Source: Gibbula magus
Lineage: Eukaryota > Mollusca > Gastropoda > Trochida > Trochidae
Direction of reading: 5' to 3'
Assembly (NCBI GenBank): GCA_936450465.1
Contig: OW388303.1
Location: forward strand, 11,129,021 to 11,193,020
DNA length: 64,000 bases
This document shows, piece by piece, positions 44,819 to 55,279 of the stretch. The stretch's first letter is position 1. Each line of letters begins with the position of its first letter. Under the pieces are notes generated by a model. That model saw only the letters and a program-made list of their open reading frames with translations, did not search any database and had not been told where the DNA came from. Position numbers and translations under genes: made by a program.

Positions 44819-44884
44819 GTAGTCAGCAGTTCATTCACATACTTTTCTTAACACGGTACTGTTTGTTCATTGGAATATAATGTT

Positions 44885-46420
44885 TCATTTCTGTGAATTG
44901 CAAAATGGATGTGTAACTTCAAATTTATACCAAACAAACCCTCATAACTGACAGAACAAAACATCAACATCATTCATCTCCTACCCTTTAACTCATTACT
45001 GATCAAAGCAAAACTAAATTTGATCACGGACGACCTTTTCATGCCAAAACCAAATTGACATTTGAGCAGTTTGGACACCTCAATGACAATACCACCAGCT
45101 TATATAGCTGTGTTCGTGTCATATGTTGAGGTATTATTAAATAACCATACACCAGAGACTTCAGACTGAGGATACTAAGGTTAAAAGTAAGACATAGTTA
45201 AATGGTTAAATTTGACAGACATGTGACAGTTTTCTGAACTTCACGATCAAAATGCCACGACAGTGAAGAGCTGTTATCCTTTCTCCTTTTGGTATACTGA
45301 GTTAATTATATGTCAGTGTACTATATATATGATATGATTGTCATCTTATTTTGGAATTACCGCAACTCTGACAATTACACATGATAAATCAGTTCTTAAA
45401 GACGAAGGATATGTGAAACAGTGGCCATTTCAACTATCACCTAAGAATGAAATAAGTTACTTCTAGCAATTTATTTATTAAATGAAAAGAAAAACGTTTG
45501 TGAAACGGAATAACTTAACCGTTCATTTTTCGTTATAAATCAGTTTACCAAGATAGAAATGGCGTTCTTTTAACAAATCTATATAAATCGCCGTTCTTAG
45601 GTGCATTTATAGCACGATGCCAATTAAAAGAACCACAGCTATAATTCAAAGCTCGGTCCGCAAACCCTATCATGGCCCTGCACCATAGCTCTATATGAGA
45701 CAAAAACCCTTTTTCGCAGTTTTAAACTTTGCTCAGCAAGCCTGTAGCTGTTTGAACTCTGCGGGTAGACTTTACAAATAGACATTACTACGTGAATCCT
45801 TATGACACAGGGCCAAACATACGACATCCTTTATCAACTATTTTCACAATAAATTCGAAGAAGTGTAATTGTATATCATAAATTTAAGCTTGTATTTATC
45901 ACTGAAGGTGAATAATAAATATAAAGAGTTTTTATTAATATATTTAGAAATATCCTGGAAATCTGTCCTATCACAGGAATACATGTATTATTTTATATTT
46001 TTTTTTCATTATTGATGCTTAACTATCAGAATGTTGATATTTGCCTGAAAGCTTTAATTTCAGACATTAGATGTGACTTTAATTTGATAGCAACAGCACT
46101 TCCCACCAGCACGCAACACTGTGTACACCAACATACAAATGTGTTTGTGTTCAGCGTTCACGTAATTATTATCACTGCCATTGACCTAACGGTATTTCAC
46201 CAGAAATAATCTTCACAAATCTTCTTCATTCACAAACATCGACCCAGTGGGAGTGGCAGCACCAAAGCAATTCCAGGCCTTATCAATCACTTGATGCGGC
46301 GGGGGTGTACAGTCTTTCTAAAGATGCTATATGGGGAAGTCGTAATGGCAGAGCATGCTCGCAGCTCACTAAAGAAGCTTAGTTGTGAACTGGAGAGTCA
46401 AGAATGAATACATGGAACGA
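44885..46420. other. Gene-free stretch
   Basis: No supported feature. Short frames at 45639-45827 and 46012-46209 lack coding character. Confidence 0.4.
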
Positions 46421-46424
46421 TTTA

Positions 46425-46584
46425 TAAAGCACTTGCCTAGCTCTGGTTGAAAAGAGAAGCACCTGTGACGTCTTAACAATTATGTATAAGCTACGCTTAA
46501 TCATTAAAGCACTTGCCTAGCTGTGACTGAAAAGAGGACCATCTGTGACGTCTTAACAATTATGTATAAGGTATGCTAATTCAT
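46425..46584 (+). repeat. 80-bp tandem duplication
   Basis: Two copies, 46425-46504 and 46505-46584, each start TAAAGCACTTGCCTAGCT and contain TGTGACGTCTTAACAATTAT. Differences are few, so the duplication is fairly recent. Confidence 0.85.
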
Positions 46585-46689
46585 TTTGTGTCGACAATTT
46601 ATTGTTTTGGCCTGAACGTTGTATTATATCAGATCGGGTACTACACTACCCACTGGTGCTACAATTTTATCCTGAAGGAAATGTTCATG

Positions 46690-46885
46690 CGATCTAACAG
46701 TTCCAGCTGCAGTGTACATGTACTTATTTGTACACCTGGGTTGATTGAGTGCAATGTGCATGAAGTCCTTTGCCAATACACACAACATAGTACTAGGCCA
46801 ATGTCACAAGCTGTTTCTCCAAGGGGATTCGTACTTGGTTTTTAGCGTGAGGGGCAAGATTGCTAACTACTTCATTAGTATGCAT
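46690..46885 (-). mobile_element. Degenerate SINE (family A), minus strand
   Basis: On the minus strand: GAAGTAGTTAGCAATCTTGC (A-box region), AAGTACGAATCCCC (decayed B box), then GGCAAAGGACTTCATGCACA, TTGCACTCAATCAACCCAGG and TGTACAAATAAGTAC. Same order as the copy at 325-600, more diverged. Confidence 0.65.
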
Positions 46886-46955
46886 CATAGTAGCTGGAAC
46901 TACACAAATTGCAGAATGATATAATGATGTTATTTTACAAATATTGCCCACTTAA

Positions 46956-47028
46956 CCCTTTCACCCCTACAGGCCTCTAGAGAGGCCAGAAAACGTATTA
47001 GCGTTCTGGTTCCTTATTGATGAAAGGG
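46956..47028. mobile_element. 73-bp TTAA-flanked mini-MITE
   Basis: CCCTTTCA (from 46956) is inverted as TGAAAGGG (to 47028), with TTAA at 46952-46955 and 47029-47032. The interior includes the palindrome GGCCTCTAGAGAGGCC. The TTAACCCTTT-type end is typical of piggyBac families. Very short, but structurally complete. Confidence 0.65.
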
Positions 47029-47034
47029 TTAATA

Positions 47035-48180
47035 CCCAATTTTGGTGGATCATTAACCTGATGTTTATACTCAAGATACTATACTTTATACTTATATGTC
47101 CTTATATAGTTCAATAGAAAATATAAGTCATTACATATTGTATTTCTCAACAAAACATACCAAATATACCTTGTTACAGGTTTTTATAAGTCGGAGCTAT
47201 TTAAACATTTGTTGAGTATCAATAATGATATTTTCCATATTGTTTAAACAGTATGAAACACATGAGATATATATACTGGGCAGATGGGTTATTCAATACA
47301 TTTCGTAGCGTGTGAACACCTCATTAAAGGTCATATTACAACACAATACGAGTTTATTCGATTATAACCGAAGATATCTAAGACAAAATATGTTTATCTT
47401 TCTCCTCACAATTCACATTTTATATTGATTAGCAACGTTATTATCCTACACCATACCTCATACTCTTTGAAATAGTTCCTCTCTTAGTTGTCTATCAATC
47501 AATATAAAACACAAACGACTCCTGGTCAATGAAGTGATTTATACTAGCGGGGGTGGACAAACTAAACAGCTAACACCTCCCCCTGGCACACGGCTCCTTG
47601 TAGACCAACACAGATTACCTTAAATGTCAGGATTTCAGAACACTAATTATACCATGATGTCTCTTAGTTGGAAATGGAAATATATACTTCAACCTAAACC
47701 AAAGTCTCTAGTTAAAATTCTGACCAATAATTTCATCTTCCTCGACACTTCGACTTGGCCAGGAAAACGGTTCTTGGAGAATCAACCAATATAGTATTTT
47801 TGTCTGTGTATGTTCTGTTTAACAACGGCCAAATCCAACAATATTCAATGTTCATTTCGAAAGGTCCATATCGGGATTTCATTGTACAACTTGATAAAGA
47901 GCATCCTTATTGTTTTGTACTGAGCTATGGTCGACGCTAGTCTTCATTCACTGGTTCATCTTCTCCTTGACTTGATAAATCTTGATGTATCGTACTCCTT
48001 CACTTCTTTACCAGCTGTGCATATTTTAGTTTGATTGATGTAATTTCTACAACATTAGAGAGAAGGTTATTTCTGTATTTGCACTTGAAGTTCCTCGAGT
48101 AATAACCTTATCTGATGCCCGATTTGGATCAACTCGTAAATGTTGTTTAATTTGACATCAGTGGCTCACAACTGCTGTTA
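47035..48180. other. Mostly gene-free; one weak open frame
   Basis: The frame 47731-47940 is open from a TAA to TAG and reads protein-like (NNGQIQQYSMFISKGPYRDF, EHPYCFVLSYGRR), but has no ATG, clear splice site or recognised domain. Otherwise nothing supported. Confidence 0.2.
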
Positions 48181-48189
48181 TAAAAGTAA

Positions 48190-48625
48190 TTATCTTCAAG
48201 ACAAAGTCATGAAGACCTCTTGTTATTATCGTGGGATTTTTTATTCATTATTTGCACTTTTGTCCGCAGCATTCCCGCTTAACGGCTCAAGCGATTTACA
48301 TGCAATTCGCAGAGTTGATAGCTTGTGACTACAACTGGTTTTGTGTCGAGGCACTTTTTGGATTTTCGACTTCTTTCTTGAGTTATCTGCCCTTGAAGGC
48401 GAAACTTCAAACCTAAATAGCTCGAAAACTTTTCAAGATAATTTCATAAAACTTTCACTAAAATGTGGGCAACAACAACCCCCATCGATTAGGCAATCGA
48501 TTAGGCCCATTGCAATTTCGAAAAAACTTAATTTTTTTTTAACTTTCGCGGTTTTGAGGGTACGCATCTTCAAAAGTCTTCTCCTAAAAAACACGGTAAA
48601 ACATACAGCTATCACAGGAGAAAAT
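48190..48625 (+). mobile_element. Left half of the 40.3-kb repeat family
   Basis: ATCTTCAAGACAAAG, TTTATTCATTATTTG, TTAACGGCTCAAGCGATTTA, GCACTTTTTGGATTTTCGAC, GTGGGCAACAACAACC, TTTGAGGGTACGCATCTTC and AACATACAGCTATCAC follow the order of 40340-40790. The copy stops at the position matching about 40790 and passes into the GTATAC array. Confidence 0.75.
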
Positions 48626-48639
48626 ACAGTGATTTCCTG

Positions 48640-48830
48640 AAGTTTCCTGAATAGTATACGTCGGGTATCCAAACCAGTATACGGCAGTATACGTCGGGTA
48701 TCCAAAAATATCCTGATCAGTATACGGCGGGTATCCAAACTCAGGATACTCTTGGAAACTTTTGTTAACTTTTGTATACTCTTGTATACTCTAGGAAACT
48801 TTTGTATACTCTTGTATACTTTTGCATGAA
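48640..48830. repeat. GTATAC-rich array 1
   Basis: AGTATACGTCGGGTATCCAA, CAGTATACGGC and TATCCTGATCAGTATACGGC repeat first. The pattern then changes to CTTTTGTATACTCTTGTATA and CTCTAGGAAACTTTTGTATA. GTATAC is self-complementary, so both strands read alike. The minus-strand ORF LDTRRILP-type repeats are incidental. Confidence 0.8.
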
Positions 48831-48839
48831 CTATTTTAT

Positions 48840-50161
48840 ATTGAATTAACTACTTCAGAGTGCATTTTACACTTTAATAACATTAACATAATAAGGAATG
48901 AAGTTTTGGAATGAGCATGAAAATTTATATCCTTCATGAATGTAGTCTGATAATAATAGTAACTTAATTAATGTTAATTATACAGGTTTATTTATAATTT
49001 TTACAAATCTGTATGTTGGTGGTTGGGGTTGTGGAGTTTTGAGGGTAGGTGACTGGGTGTGGGGTGCCGTTTTTCAGAGTGAAGTTCGTCATCAAGGATT
49101 ACTAAGGCAGGGTTTGGTAGCGGCATGGTAAATTACTGGGAATGGGGACGGTGATGTAGGAAGGATGTAAGTGAAGAGTTATGCTGGGAGCTGGGGATAT
49201 ATGTACCTAGTGGTAGACTCGGGTGACTATGCTGAGATGCACATTGTCTAAGATGTAAAATAAGAAAACAATAATTAGAAAAGCAAGGTGGAGTCATTTC
49301 TATATGTTACTACAATGATATAGCGCTACATGTATGTTGCATATTTATGGGAGCATTAGTCGGATTTGTGTGTGATTGAAGTAACTAACTTTTGTGTAAT
49401 GTGTCAGTCATTATGTTTTAAGATACGTCAATGTGGCTAAGTATGGTTTCTATTGTATGGTTTGCTTATGTAGATTGAAGTCGCTGAGTCGTATCTGTTC
49501 ATAGAAGTGTTTCTGTGAATGTAAAGGGACAGTTGTTTAATATTCCACGGTCCCGTGATATGGTTTATGTATATTACGTAAGAGCCTGCCTGTCGTTGCA
49601 GGAAACTTTTGTAACAAAGATGCTTTGTTTACTGTGTAGTTGAATTCAGTGAACCTTATAGATGATTATGGATGTGACACATGATTCAACAAGTATTATC
49701 AAACTACAGTAAAACATACAGTAGTAATTGTTAAGATATATCATAGATATATCAACCAATGTTCGGTTTGGGTAAAAAATATAATGCTGATGGCGCAAAT
49801 CATTTCAACCTGGAAACAGTTACAAAAATGGTAACATTGCGTTCTTATATAATTCCAAAAGTTACAGACCCATGCTAGACTTACAATACAACTATGTATA
49901 AAATCTAAAAATAGTGAATATGATATGTCTTACATAGGACGATTTATCATTATTAATTATTATTATTAATCATTGAACTTATCTTTGTAAATATTTACTT
50001 TCTTTAATGCGTGAATGGTGGTATAGTATGTCATCCCAATGTTACAAATACAAAGCTACAAACTGTTTACTCAAAAACAACGTTCGGTAGTACAAAAACA
50101 TTTACAGAAGTACAAATTACAAGCACGCGTCTGTAGTCAGTCAATTGATTAAAATAAGTTA
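48840..50161. other. Gene-free; G-rich patch at 49015-49240
   Basis: The plus strand at 49015-49240 is G-rich and C-poor (TTGGTGGTTGGGGTTGTGG, GACTGGGTGTGGGGTG), which could form two-layer G-quadruplexes. No exon or RNA gene seen in the rest. Confidence 0.4.
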
Positions 50162-50823
50162 ATTGAATTATACATGGATAAATAACAAACCAAGTACAGA
50201 AATACGGCATATTTTGTAGCTGTATGATAAAACTTACGATATAATTAATTAATTAATTAAATATTAATATATAGTCTGATTCGTGCTAACTAATGTTTAA
50301 TATGTACCAAACCAATTGTATGTTTGGATAACGGTGTTGGAAGTGTGAACTGCATTGACTCTGATCCCGAGTTTATTGTAGCAATAAATTAATTAGGTGT
50401 TAATTTCTGTGTAGTGCGGTGATTAACGAACCGTAACGGGATTGTGAACATCCTTTTTGAGAGCGAGTTTATTGGGGCAGTAAATTAATTGCAATTGAGT
50501 AAGTGATAGCTTCACTGTAAATCAACTGTGGGTTATTAGTTTGAGTAAAATGGGTGAAGGATTTTAAAATGTCAATGCAAAATGCCATATGAACCAATGA
50601 ATAAAGTGCTTGTGTTCATATACTGAAATGCGACTATATATATGTGTAAATAATACAAGTATTTCAATCACTAGAATTAGTTAGTTTTGGGAGCATTTTT
50701 CTCATATAAACATTAAAATTACGACTTTGCTTTTACCAATGTGTAACTCTTCAAGCATGAAGCATATATGAAGTCATGTGTAACCTTGTTTAATGATACA
50801 AATGTGCATACAAACGATTTTAG
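50162..50823 (+). repeat. 650-bp direct repeat, copy 1
   Basis: From ATTGAATTATACATGGATAA to ACGATTTTAGTT, it matches 53507-54156 throughout, with small indels (the GATATAATTAATTAATTAAT tract, GATCCCGAGTTTATTGTAGC, GAACCGTAACGGGATTGTGA, ATGAAGCATATATGAAGTCA). It ends within a few bases of the 3' end of the minus-strand LINE. No coding capacity. Confidence 0.9.
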
Positions 50824-50825
50824 TT

Positions 50826-53490
50826 ATGATAATCTTTATTTCTTATACTTAGAGGCCACAGGCCTATAGTACAAAAACGTGCAAAGATTCACATGCAAAC
50901 ATAGAAAACACCTGTTTGGAGGTACCTAGTAATATTTTGGAATATTATTTGTTCTCAGGACAGTATACAAAGGACAAATTAAAAGAAAATGGTATTCGTC
51001 TTCAACACAATTAAGTTTACACAATTTACAAATTCTATTTTCTAATGCCATATTGTAATATCTTCCTGTCTCAATGACTAACTCGTGGGATGAGCACCTG
51101 AAACGTGAAACTGCATTTAGGAATTTCCTTATATCTAACATACTCAAATAATATTCTCTTTCTGTGTGATTTAAACATTTTATAGTCAACACATTTGTTT
51201 GAAAGTGACAGCGATGTAGCCCATTCCTGTGTAAATATATCTTTCAGTCTTTGTGTAACATTATTTACAAAATTTGAATTGAAATCCACGTTTTGACTCT
51301 GCCATATATCCCCAAAACTAATAGTATTTGATAACTCACAAACGTTGGATACCCAATTTGCCTTTCCTCTCTTATCATACAGAATCTTCATATCATAACA
51401 GGGTATCTATTAGAAGGCATATTTAAGAAATTTTATCATTCCAGCTTTGGCAAATATATGAACTGGGAATCTGCCACACTGTCCATACACCATATTACTG
51501 GGTGTGCTTGCCTTCACTACTAGAAAGTTCTTACAGGTATAAAAGTGTATCTTTTCAATAATATCATAATGTTTAATTCCCCATACCTCTGATCCATACA
51601 ATAATAGTGGAAGAATTTTTTAGTCAAATATTTTGTAAAATGATTTGCAATCAATACATTGGTTGTATCTACTAGTTTATAAATATTTTTGAGAACACCA
51701 ATTAACACCTTTTTGGCTAGTGTGGAACAATGTTTTGCATGAAAGGCATAAGCAATTTGAAAAGTTTACTCCAAGATATTGATATGCGGCTGACCTTTAT
51801 AACACCACTTTTCCGTTTTAGACAGCTTACCTCCGTTTTTGAATACTATAACTAAACTTTTCTCCATGTTGACAGTCAATCCTGCATTTTCTCAGTAATG
51901 TTCTAATTCATTTATATGCCGTTGTAACCTGATGACGCTTGAAGAAAATAAAATCATATCATCGGCAAACATTAATAAAAACAATTCGTCAAATAAGAGT
52001 GTAACTGGATGCCATGAGAACCACTACTTTGAATAATCAAAAATTCATTTATAAACATTGAAAACGGAAACGGCCTTAAAATGCATCCCTGTCTAAGACC
52101 AGAATTGCAGGTAAAAGAATCTGAAATGTCATGGTTATTTCTGATACAACTTTGACTTTATCATACATATTTCTGAACAATGTATTCATCTTAGGGCTTA
52201 TGCCATGTTTCTCCATTACCTCCCAAAGTTTTATTTTTTGTATCGAGTCAAAGTCTTTTTTTAAGTCAATAATCAGGGCATATAGTTTATTACCTTTTGT
52301 ACCAAGACACTTCTGAACTATCAATTGCAATATAAAAATATTATCTACTGTGCTATATCCCGCCCTTAAGCCTAATATCTATTTTATCTAGTGTATCAGC
52401 CCAGAATGTTAACCTATACTATAATTCTTCAAGCTCATAACGTAAATCGCCAGTAACTCCCGTAGTCGAGTTTACACTGAAAGTGCTATCTGTTTCCTTT
52501 CCGATAGACAAAAACATATGTTTGAAATGTTCATACCATTCTTTATTGCTTATATTATACTTTTTGAATTGCTTACCCTGCAACTCCCGAAGGATGGACC
52601 AAAACTCTTTGGAATTGATATTATTTTCTAGCTTAACTGGTATCTGCTTATAGTATTCCTTTCGTTTCTGTTTAATTTCAGTGTTATATAAATTTCTTGT
52701 TACGTGGTAATCATCTAAGTGTTGCTTACATTTATGTTTTCTAAACTGGTTTAATATTGTGACAACGCTCAGCTTTCAAACTTCTACATTCAGAATCAAC
52801 CCATGGACTATCCTTTCCCGCATTTCTAAACGACAATTTTCGTTTCATATTTGCTGCAACAGTACACATCTCATCTGCCACATATTGTACACTACGATTG
52901 ATATCACTGAATACTGAATCTAGACATTTATAGAGGAATTCTTGCACACTATCTGAAAACAAATTTTCTCCTCAGACCGTTCTGCCTTCCATACAAACTT
53001 AAAGGTACATCCATTGTGTTGTTGGGGGTCACATATTGCAAACGCTATAAATGGTATTACTTTACCGAAAACTACCATTTTGATGATAGCAGACTTAGCA
53101 TATTGACGATATGATCGAAAACCGGACAATGCACAGCGTGTGGCGCGCGTCAATGAGTCAAACGTAATTTTGGAATTATATTTATAACAGACAAAAAGAC
53201 AAATTTGAGTTGATAATGTTTAATAGGTCCCATTATCACTGTGCATGCAAATGGGGCGTGCAGTTTCGGTTTCTGCACATGTATAATTATGTTACTCAAT
53301 TTTAATCGGAAACTAATAATTATGATATATTTGGCGATTGGGGATAAATTTGCAAGCTGAGTGAATTTATTTGTATTGTAGACAGAACATGTCGTGAGTT
53401 GGAACGTATTAAAGCCAAATGTTATGAAACACAATGGATGTACCTTTAAGACAATGATTAACTCATTTCTTATTACATCATCGGTTTTAA
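50826..53490 (-). pseudogene. Non-LTR retrotransposon (LINE) relic, minus strand
   Basis: Reading down the minus strand: linker region LKFVWKAERSEE and KDSPWVDSECRSLK (53000-52740); reverse transcriptase fingers YALIIDLKKDFDSIQKIKLW (about 52290-52230); active site LMFADDMILFSS with codons FADD at 51969-51958; thumb-side MYGSEVWGIKHYDIIEKIH (51601-51545); and the carboxy zinc knuckle ICKLCKLNCVEDEYHFLLIC (about 51030-50960). The 3' untranslated end has ATAGGCCTGTGGCCTC and a tail AATAAAGATTATCAT near 50830. Several stops and frameshifts break ORF2 and the endonuclease is not identified, so it is dead. The order and motifs fit the CR1/L2/jockey-like group of invertebrate LINEs; the clade is not certain. 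A MITE interrupts it at 53003-53445. Confidence 0.85.
53003..53445. mobile_element. TTAA-flanked MITE (piggyBac-like), copy 2, nested in LINE
   Basis: Same 18-bp ends as the element at 32979, with TTAA at 52999-53002 and 53446-53449. Removing it with one TTAA rejoins the minus-strand LINE frame as VNHCLKFVWKAE, so it inserted into an existing LINE copy. At 443 bp it is slightly shorter than copy 1. Confidence 0.9.
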
Positions 53491-53506
53491 ATATGTGAGA
53501 ATTTAA

Positions 53507-54152
53507 ATTGAGTTATACATGAATATATGGATAAATAACAAACCAAACACAGATACTTACTAAACATCTGTTAGCATATTTTGAAGCTGTATGATAAAAC
53601 TTACGATATAATTAATTAATTAATTAATTAATTAGATAATAATAATTATAAAGTCTGATTCGTGCTAACATATAGTTTTATATGTACCAAACCAAACGTA
53701 CATTTGGATAACGGTGTTGCATAGACTCTGATCCCGAGTTTATTGTAGCAATAAATTAATTAGGGGTTAATTTCTGTATAGTGCGGTGATTAACGAACCG
53801 TAACGGGATTGTGAACATCCTTTTGGAGAGCAAGTTTATTGGGGCAATAAATTAATTGCAATTCAGTAAGTGATAGCTTCACTGTAAATCAACTGTTGGT
53901 TACTAGTTTAAGTAAAATGTGTGAAGGATTTTAAAATGCCAATGCAAAATGCCATATGAAATGCGTTTATGTGTAAATAATACATGTATTTCAATCACTA
54001 GAATTAGTTAGTTCAACATTTTGGGAGCATTTTTCTCATATAAACATTAAAATGACGACTTTGCTTTTACCAATGTGTAACTATTCAAGCATGAAGCATA
54101 TATGAAGTCATGTGTAACCTTTTTTAGAGATACAAATGTGCATAAACGATTT

Positions 54153-54192
<40 letters not shown>
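53507..54192 (+). repeat. 650-bp direct repeat, copy 2, with 16-bp flanking duplication
   Basis: Matches 50162-50823 and ends in a (TA)n tail (54157-54196). ATATGTGAGAATTTAA occurs on both sides, at 53491-53506 and 54193-54208, as expected for a target duplication. The simple-sequence tail plus variable-length target duplication suggests a retroposed (SINE- or LINE-like) unit. Confidence 0.8.
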
Positions 54193-54199
<7 letters not shown>

Positions 54200-54208
54200 A
54201 GAATTTAA

Positions 54209-54842
54209 TGGGGGAGGGGGGTACAGAGCCAACTTACATCCAAACGGATAACCAAGGGAGAGTTAAATACATTTATGTTCGTGCAGGTACATACTTATTA
54301 TCGCTAATGAAAGTTATGATTAGAGGGTACCTGGTTTGTGTCATTTACTCTCCGTGCATTTATAGTGGCTTGGTTTAATCACTCTAAGTACATAATAAAA
54401 AGCATATTTACCGTTAACGATATGATTCATGAAGAAAACAATATTCCACATTGTATGGTATCATTCATCAATACGATATAGACTAGGTTTGACAAACTTG
54501 ATCTTGATAAATAAAGTTAGGCACATACAACAATACAAACAACAATACAAATTTAAAAAACTATTGAACAAAGATCCACATTTGTTATCTTATGATGGTT
54601 TACCTCTAAAGTATAACAAGGTGTATTGTCTTTTCAAGCCTCCAACTTTTATTAAAATTTCACAATTCGTTATCTATTCCATGTATTTCATCGAGATGAG
54701 ATGATATGATATGATGAAATCAACCGCCTTTCTATTCAAATTATTGATGATCGAACTGTTGTATTATTATGCATGAAACACAAATCGATATAGACTGCAG
54801 GTCTAACGTCAACGTTATGATATATCATACAACAGAATATAA
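54209..54842. other. No clear gene
   Basis: Possibly further LINE-derived sequence: a plus-strand frame at 54429-54704 (LTNLILINKVRHIQQYKQQY) precedes the LINE fragment at 54843 but has no diagnostic motif. Confidence 0.3.
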
Positions 54843-55275
54843 TTTAGGGGTTAATACATGTCCGAAATGCACGTACTACTTCACTGCCCCCTGTATGAAT
54901 GTGAGAGAGAATATTTAGTTGAAATGTGCAATATGTTTAATCAAGAGTTTTGTAGTTTTAATGATTTAAAGAAAGTGGGTTTTATACTATCAAATGTTTA
55001 TGTTTTTATGATTGCTGCCAAAACCTGCCAAAATATTTTGTTGAAGAGAAAACAGGTTTTATACTCGTAATTTTACCAACGTTTTTCTTTTACTTTAGCC
55101 TTTAACGTAACAATGTTCTATTTATGTGTATATATATTTTAGGTATATTTTAGTTATAGTCTCTCATAATCCCACTTGTGGATGGCCCTTTTTATGTATA
55201 TATTTATTGTATGTTTTATATTGTAACGGGGTGAGACTCTAATAAACACTTGTCTGTCTGTCTGTCTGTCCTTAT
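54843..55275 (+). pseudogene. LINE 3' end fragment, plus strand
   Basis: The frame reads SEMHVLLHCPLYECEREYLV, the E-H-L-CP-Y---R end of LINE ORF2, and then AAKTCQNILLKRKQVLYS to a TAA at about 55068. The 3' untranslated region follows with TGTAACGGGGTGAGACTC, TAATAAACACT and a (TGTC)n tail at 55249-55272. It is oriented opposite to the LINE at 50.8-53.5 kb. No reverse transcriptase remains. Confidence 0.75.
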
Positions 55276-55279
55276 ACAC

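Noticed and set aside
48433..48738. LDTRRIL repeat protein on the minus strand
   Set aside because: Translation of the GTATAC array and adjoining repeat.
50162..54192. LTR retrotransposon with 650-bp LTRs
   Set aside because: The internal protein is non-LTR type (FADD reverse transcriptase followed by a zinc knuckle, no protease, integrase or gag), the direct repeats lack TG...CA ends, and copy 2 has its own 16-bp flanking duplication.
54136..54378. Open frame with IYIYIY repeat
   Set aside because: Translation of the (TA)n microsatellite at 54157-54196.
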